Source: Gymnothorax reevesii (taxonomy: Eukaryota; Chordata; Actinopteri; Anguilliformes; Muraenidae). From it: 64,000 nucleotides of DNA. Shown here in pieces: positions 58,581 through 64,000 of the stretch (position 1 is its first letter; every line of letters starts with the position of its first letter). The notes under the pieces were generated by a model, which had not been told where the DNA came from, made no database searches, and saw nothing but the letters and a program-made list of their open reading frames with translations. The DNA lies in assembly GCA_029721435.1 (NCBI GenBank), contig CM056592.1, positions 38,203,611-38,267,610 on the forward strand. Reading direction: 5' to 3'. A program made the position numbers and the translations under genes.

Positions 58581-59908
58581 TGCCTTTGCAGTACATTTTT
58601 TGCTGTAGTAATGTCAAATCCATAAGGTGAACTCACTGGAAAATCAGGTTGGAGGATATGGAAGCTACAAGGCCATCACCTACTTTAAATACCTTCTAAC
58701 AACAATTTGATGGAGCAACATTATCAACAAAACTGTTCAGTCACATTCAACATAACATCAACTTTTGATGACAGTGCGTCATGTCAGACTTAATACTCTG
58801 AATGCCAAACGATGTAACGTCCCAGATGTCCTGCTCCATACTTTCCATATAACCTGCCAGGTCCTGGTTGAAATTGGACAATTATCTCTGTCTTCCTTTC
58901 GACTCTTGAAACTTCTCTCAAGCCCGAAAGTATTAAACACATTGTGTTCCCAGGCATACATTAAAAAACCTGTTATACAGTATGTTGCCATTCCTTTTCT
59001 TACGTCCATAAGGGCGATGGTACTTTAGCATTGTGTTCTATGTTTATTTTTCATATTAGGCAGTTGTAGAGGCAAAGCTTGCTAGCAGGAAAGCAAATTA
59101 TTATTATTTTTTCTTCTGGCCGCATGCATATTAAATAAAATAAAAAGGTAAATATGTCTTATGAACTTCCACTGACACTAAAAATACTGACACATGATAA
59201 TACAGTAAGCGTTCATCATGGTATGATGATCTTTAAGGGCTCATGATCACAAGAGTATGAGACTGGGTTTCCTGCTGATAGCCACAATTCATGTTGTCCT
59301 TCGTTACATTATTTACATTTTTCTCCATATTGATGAAAATAACTAGTGTGATTATTAAGCAGCACTTTTTTGTTTTCTCTTGTGCTCATGAGGTTGATTA
59401 CCTCACAAAACGTTCATAATTTGAAAACGGCAGTCATGCTTTTTCCGTGCTTAATCAAATAACAAGATGAATTTGATTTCATTAACAAAGAAAAAAAAAA
59501 ATAGAGATAAGACTGCAGCCATAGCCTGAGGCTCCTTTTTCACCTTCCTCAAATAAAACAATCTGTCCAGCCAATGCTGAACACAACAATCTAATTACAT
59601 TGTTCAGGTCTAAAAATATGAGTAGGTCACATTTTAATCTACTTATTTTGTCGCGTAATTTGTTGACTCGCTCAGAAATTGATGAGCCTCGCTACGTTTT
59701 TCTCAAAGCGCTTTGTATGCCCTCTTCCTACCTACTTCCACCTCGTTAGCACATTCACGGGGAGGGTCCGCCACATTAAGTGTCAGCCTAAACTAATCAG
59801 CTGGCTGTGGAGGTGGGTTATGAAATCTTTCTGCAGGGAGTGTTCATCAATGCAGATGTCATGTTCCAGAACAGGAGTCAAGTGCGGAGGCTGCGTACAA
59901 TCCAAAAG
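58581..59908. other. Spacer
   Basis: No gene recognised. 59440-59840 is repeat-free and looks like the candidate regulatory blocks elsewhere in the window (AATCAAATAACAAGATGAAT). Confidence 0.35.
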
Positions 59909-59984
59909 GTAGGTTTATTGACAGCTTATATGGTAATTTATGGACAGTAGGTTTATTGACAGCTTATACGGTAATTTAAGGACA
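59909..59984. repeat. 38-bp tandem duplication
   Basis: Two copies of GTAGGTTTATTGACAGCTTA plus TAT/TACGGTAATTTA..GGACA, with few differences. Confidence 0.85.
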
Positions 59985-60021
59985 GAACATCACTGGAAGA
60001 GGTGGGGACAAATCCCCAGAT

Positions 60022-61138
60022 TGTTGTGATTCTGCTCTGTTTGCCATGCTTATGATTCTGTCTTGTTTGGATTTTGATCTCTGCCTTGCCTGACCATGCC
60101 TCGAATTTTGTATTGTGTTTTGGTTGCCTGATTATGTTCTTGTTTTGTCTAGTTTAGTTTTGCCATGTTTTGTATTTTGCCATTTCCCACATTACCGTTA
60201 TCATTCCGTTCCATGCATTGCACTTTGTCTCCCCCTGTCTGGTTATTGCTCACAGCCCCGGTACTGCGTGCCACTCTTTCGGGTGATTTAATGGTTTCTG
60301 GATATCAACCATTCCTTCCAATCTCGTTTACTTCCTTCACTTTGCTTTTCTATATTACTAACCAGTACTAACAGTTTGTTGTTTTGTTAAGACTACTAAC
60401 CCAGAATAACACTGTATATAATACTAACTTACTAACGAGCACAAGGGATTGTATAGCTGCACCTTACCTATTGATTAACAAGCTCTCAGCACTCGCCCTG
60501 TTCTAGTCCCCGCCTCTTGTCTCTCCCTAATCTTCTCTGCTGCGTTTCAGTGGATCCTCCACACCTGCTCACGCTGCCCTTTCTCTCATTATCTATGCAC
60601 GTTAGAACTCCTTCACTGGGGCCGTATTTCTGTCTATAGGCTGCCTTGTGATCCTTGTCCGCATTTTGGCTTTGACCTATTTTCATGTGATTAGGTTCTT
60701 CCTCATGTTTGCTCCTTTGTAATTAGTCTGACTTCCTGAATCTGTGTTCTGTTTAGCATGTTACTCCCCGTATATGTATATTAGGAGTCTTCTCTGAGTC
60801 TTCTTGTCAGAACGTTTCTCTCAGTTTTCTTGTGCCACGCTTGTCTTCGCCTTGTACTCTCAGTGATTCTATTTCTGACTGGACCGTCCCTGATTACGAT
60901 TTTTAGCTCTGTTTTGGATTTCTGTTGCATCTATGTTTTTGAACCCTTTTCTGTCTGACCACGAGTATTGTGATTGCTGCCCTTGTTTTTTCGAGTCAGA
61001 TTTTGCCCAACTGGTTTGTAATTTTTGGATTGTGGACTTTGTACCTTTGCCTTCTGCCCTGCGGGAGTTTCCCCCCTCGCTTTTCTCATCTACTGCACTG
61101 CTTGGTTCTCGCGCCTGGTTCCTGAGCGTATCATCACA
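60022..61138 (+). mobile_element. Solo LTR, family A copy 3, near 5-bp TSD
   Basis: Starts TGTTGTGATTCTGCTCTG and ends GCGTATCATCACA. Flanks CAGAT (60017-60021) and CGGAT (61139-61143) differ by one base. It matches copies 1 and 2 over the full length but in opposite orientation, for example TGCATTGCACTTTGTCTCCC and GAACAGGGCGAGTGCTGAGA (reverse). No internal region is present. Confidence 0.88.
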
Positions 61139-61163
61139 CGGATAAAGATATCACAGTACAGCG

Positions 61164-61550
61164 CAGATGCTGCGGACAAAGTTGAGCTGTCCATCGCTGG
61201 TCTGTGGCTTCCAGGATAACAGCCAAGTGGAGTACACACTTCGCTGGCACCGCATTGCCCCATAAATGGATAAAGTAGCTTGAGGGGAACTTGGTTCCAA
61301 TCCTGATGACCTTAGTAGGATTGGGAGTTTGTTCCTAACAAACTGGAACAGCTCTGAGCTGGGTTACCCAATCATGGAATCGAAGCTTTTTCGAGTTGAC
61401 TGAGTGAAACGAGAATGTTTCCGGAAATAGCTGTTTTTAAAGTTCACATTACGCTTAATACAGACAAAGAGTTTCCACTTGGAATACTAACTGGTTTTAA
61501 GCACAAAAGGTAAATTACAATCCAGCAACTTGCAACACAAGTCAGTAGGC
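61164..61550. other. Spacer
   Basis: No gene recognised. Confidence 0.4.
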
Positions 61551-62023
61551 TTAAAGGAGAATTCCAGTGTGAAATTGACTTGGGGTGTATTGAAACATGA
61601 TTACAAGTACCAACTTTTGCCGAATATCCCACCTCCGTGCGCACGCAACATTTCGAAATATATAGCTTATTAGCCGAAGCTCCCAACAGGCTTAAAATGG
61701 TAGTGAATCGGGCGTAGTGTTGTTTTTATCATTAACAAGGCTCAAAGTAGCTCCACATTTCATCGATAGAATTCCGAGGGCCCTGACATTTAAAACGAGG
61801 CACTGAGAACTTTGAAAATGCACAAGTAGAAAAAAAATTGTGATGTCTTTGCATGGCAACGCTATGCCCAATTCACTACTATTGTAGCCTGCTGGGAGCT
61901 TCGGCTAAAAAGCTATATATTTTGAAATGTTGTGTGCGTATGGAGGTGGGGTGTTCAACAAAGGTTAGTACTATCAAGTTTCACTACACCTGAAGTCAAT
62001 TTCACACCGGAATTCTCCTTTAA
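61551..62023. mobile_element. TTAA-flanked palindromic MITE, 473 bp
   Basis: TTAA at both limits (61551-61554 and 62020-62023). Inverted repeats of more than 130 bp start AGGAGAATTCCAGTGTGAAA on the left and, reversed, AGGAGAATTCCGGTGTGAAA on the right, and continue through CATTTCGAAATATATAGC. No coding capacity; TTAA target points to Kolobok or piggyBac type. Confidence 0.88.
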
Positions 62024-63666
62024 ATACACATTGCACGATCATTAGGAAATAACCACAAAATGAGACACAGCCGAGGACTGGCAAACACGCAAGACGGAAA
62101 CCGATCAAAGGCAACATACTTCTAACAGATGCACAAGTTGCTAAGTAGCAAGAGACACAAAAGGCACTCACACCAGGGTTGTCACAGCAGGCTTACTGAA
62201 CACGGTGCGCTGTATACATCATGGAAGACGTTCTCTTTAAATATAAGCTCATTTGACTGCCTATAGAAATGTAAACAGCAAAAACTAAGGTAGCGGTTTA
62301 GTATTGTCATACAGATGTTAATGACTTGAAGGTTACATTGTATTTAGGATCAAATCGAGGGCTGATGTCCAGATGTTATATATTGGACATGACTGTTTAT
62401 TGCAGTCAGCCCTCAAAGTATACCCTTCTCTGGTCTAGAAAATGGAAGGCACATTCATTTAACCATAAAATGATGCATATTTGCAGGGCCTTCTGCAAAA
62501 ACCAAGCAGTTTACAAACTTTAGAGAGAGAAATGAGATGTTCAGAAAAAAAGATAGAAATGCCAACATTGTGGCTTTGGAGTGAGTTTAATTTATTCAAT
62601 TACTATTTTTTTTCTTTTGCAAACTTACTTTGCCAAGAATGCAATGAGTGTGCCATGTACCTTCATATTTGTCATAATATACCCTCTCTGAATTATTTTA
62701 GGTAAAAGGTGTATCAAGGAACTCGGCTGTCATGTACAGCGAAACGCTTCTATCAGTAGGCATGGCGCTGACTACCTTAGCATCCCGTGGGATAAATGGC
62801 AAAGGCATCCAAAAGTAACACACGTAGGTACACCCTCACTCTAATGAAGTTCCCTCCATACCTCCAAGGAAGACCTTACTCGGGGTGTATCTCGATACTG
62901 GAGCGCTAGTGGCGAGGGAACAGTTTGGGAAAGGACTACTGTCTCTGATGAAGTCCAGTCCATGGTCAAGCTGTTTTTTTTAAATAATTATAATGACTGA
63001 GTGACTTCTTCCTAAATTCTGTTATAGTCAGATTGCGATCATTGCCAGATTGCAGAGTAAACATCTGTAATCATTTCTCCATAGCAATTTTTGAACATCT
63101 GTTTGCTGTCTTTGTGTTGATATCAGATGGCAGTCATACATGGCAGTTATACATCATAATCCTGTCCAGTGCCCCATCAAAAGCTGCATTTTGAATGAGG
63201 CCGATTTTTTATTTCAGTCCATCAGTTAGTTTATTTCAAATTATAATTTGTCGCATTGCTCCAAATTCATTGTTTTTTCCATTTGCGTAACCAAGCACAG
63301 TTAATTCTACAATCTTTAATCATACAATTATTAGTTTTGTCACATCACAAATGGATGTGCCACAATATTAGCCAAGCTAGCTGTCATTCAGCGTGTGGCC
63401 AACCTAGCAACATCACATATTGTTACTATAGAGAAATTATAGCATCATGCCAATCGGCATTAAAAATGGCAAATTATTCTGGTAAACTAAAATGTTTTAC
63501 TAAAAATTATAACCTTGAGAAAAATAGGCAGACTTCATTGCTTACTGTAGGCAGTACGTCAAAGAATAGTGAAGTAATTTTAAAAATGTTGCTTTATTTT
63601 TAATTAAAAGGCTAAAATACATTGACTGCATTTCTGATGCACTTAAACAGTATTTTATGGCGATAA
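62024..63666. other. Spacer
   Basis: No gene recognised. A 115-codon open frame at 63256-63603 (+) has no recognisable domain. Confidence 0.4.
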
Positions 63667-63720
63667 CTATTGTAACAGCAAACAAATACCCGTATAGCTA
63701 TCGCGGAGTAAAATATAGCT

Positions 63721-63967
63721 TAGCTGTCCAGGAGCAGTGACAGTAGCAGCTAGTTTCGCATGACTTTTCAGCCACTTTAAAACTTCTAGTTTCTTCCACT
63801 GATCGAATGCCGAACCAATACAAATGCAGGCCTTGCACGCCTCCTGCTGGTTTCCTGGCAGCTTTCTTTTCTGCATTATTTTCTTCAGCCATCCTGGTGC
63901 ATTTGCTTGTGTAAGCTTTTCCTTGGAGTGCAAGAATCGTCAGTTTTGCTTGTTTCGCCATGTTCAC
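63721..63967 (-). pseudogene. First-exon-like fragment with a WRELK-type domain, copy 2
   Basis: On the minus strand, frames overlapping 63667-63967 give CICIGSAFDQWKKLEVLKWL then KSHAKLAA, and a third frame just after it gives LLLDS (about 63721-63735). Together this matches the TRVxIGxAFxRWRELK...LKTDAE.A.FLLDxY pattern seen at 25967-26176. An ATG at 63967 opens one frame, and another ATG at 63933 the domain frame; a frameshift separates the two parts. No clear splice donor follows. The copy is more decayed than the first and lies at the window edge. Function unknown. Confidence 0.35.
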
Positions 63968-64000
63968 TCACAATGAATATTCTGCTGCCTGCCCGTGAAC

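Overview
The window is nuclear DNA of a ray-finned fish, most likely a teleost, and almost all of it is transposable-element sequence or non-coding spacer. The evidence is the mix of repeats: several Tc1-type DNA transposons of fish type, hAT elements, a 5S-rRNA-derived SINE with a tRNA-type SINE, L2-type, CR1-type and Tx1-type LINEs, solo LTRs with target-site duplications (TSDs), palindromic MITEs, and long CA/GT, AT, GA and CT microsatellites. I find no complete host protein gene, rRNA gene, tRNA gene or CRISPR array. The only gene-like pieces that are not plainly transposase or reverse transcriptase are two related exon-like fragments (25967-26176 on + and 63721-63967 on -).

Layout. 1-742 is the inner part and right end of a long palindromic element; 840-1475 is a LINE relic. 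1873-6252 is a composite hAT element bounded by identical 8-bp flanks; it holds a tRNA SINE, a 5S SINE, a small MITE, a dispersed repeat interrupted by a solo LTR, and a SINE fragment. 9301-10439, 16954-18097 and 60022-61138 are three solo LTRs of one family. 10985-14850 is a decayed Tx1-type LINE ORF2 split by a TTAA-flanked DNA element. 18.2-25.8 kb is mostly spacer with two palindromic MITEs. 26.4-29.4 kb and 38.8-40.2 kb are two diverged copies of an unnamed non-coding repeat; the first is broken by another solo LTR, which is itself broken by a CR1-type LINE tail. 30251-30826 is a 54-bp minisatellite. 30940-33560 is an old Tc1 copy with a younger Tc1 copy inside it. 41675-43165 is a Tc1 relic split by the second copy of the palindromic element, which in turn contains an LTR. 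48921-49419 is a solo LTR, 50761-51964 a full-length but dead Tc1, 53590-55415 an L2-type LINE split by a MITE, 57081 onward the 5' part of a second hAT element, and 61551-62023 a TTAA MITE.

There is no operon-like or pathway logic here. What can be read is the order of insertion, which nesting fixes at several places, and the target duplications, which identify element types without database help. Coding relics all carry frameshifts or stops, so no element in the window looks able to move by itself. Clade names for LINEs and Tc1 elements rest on protein motifs I recognise; family names for non-coding repeats are not given because I cannot search for them.
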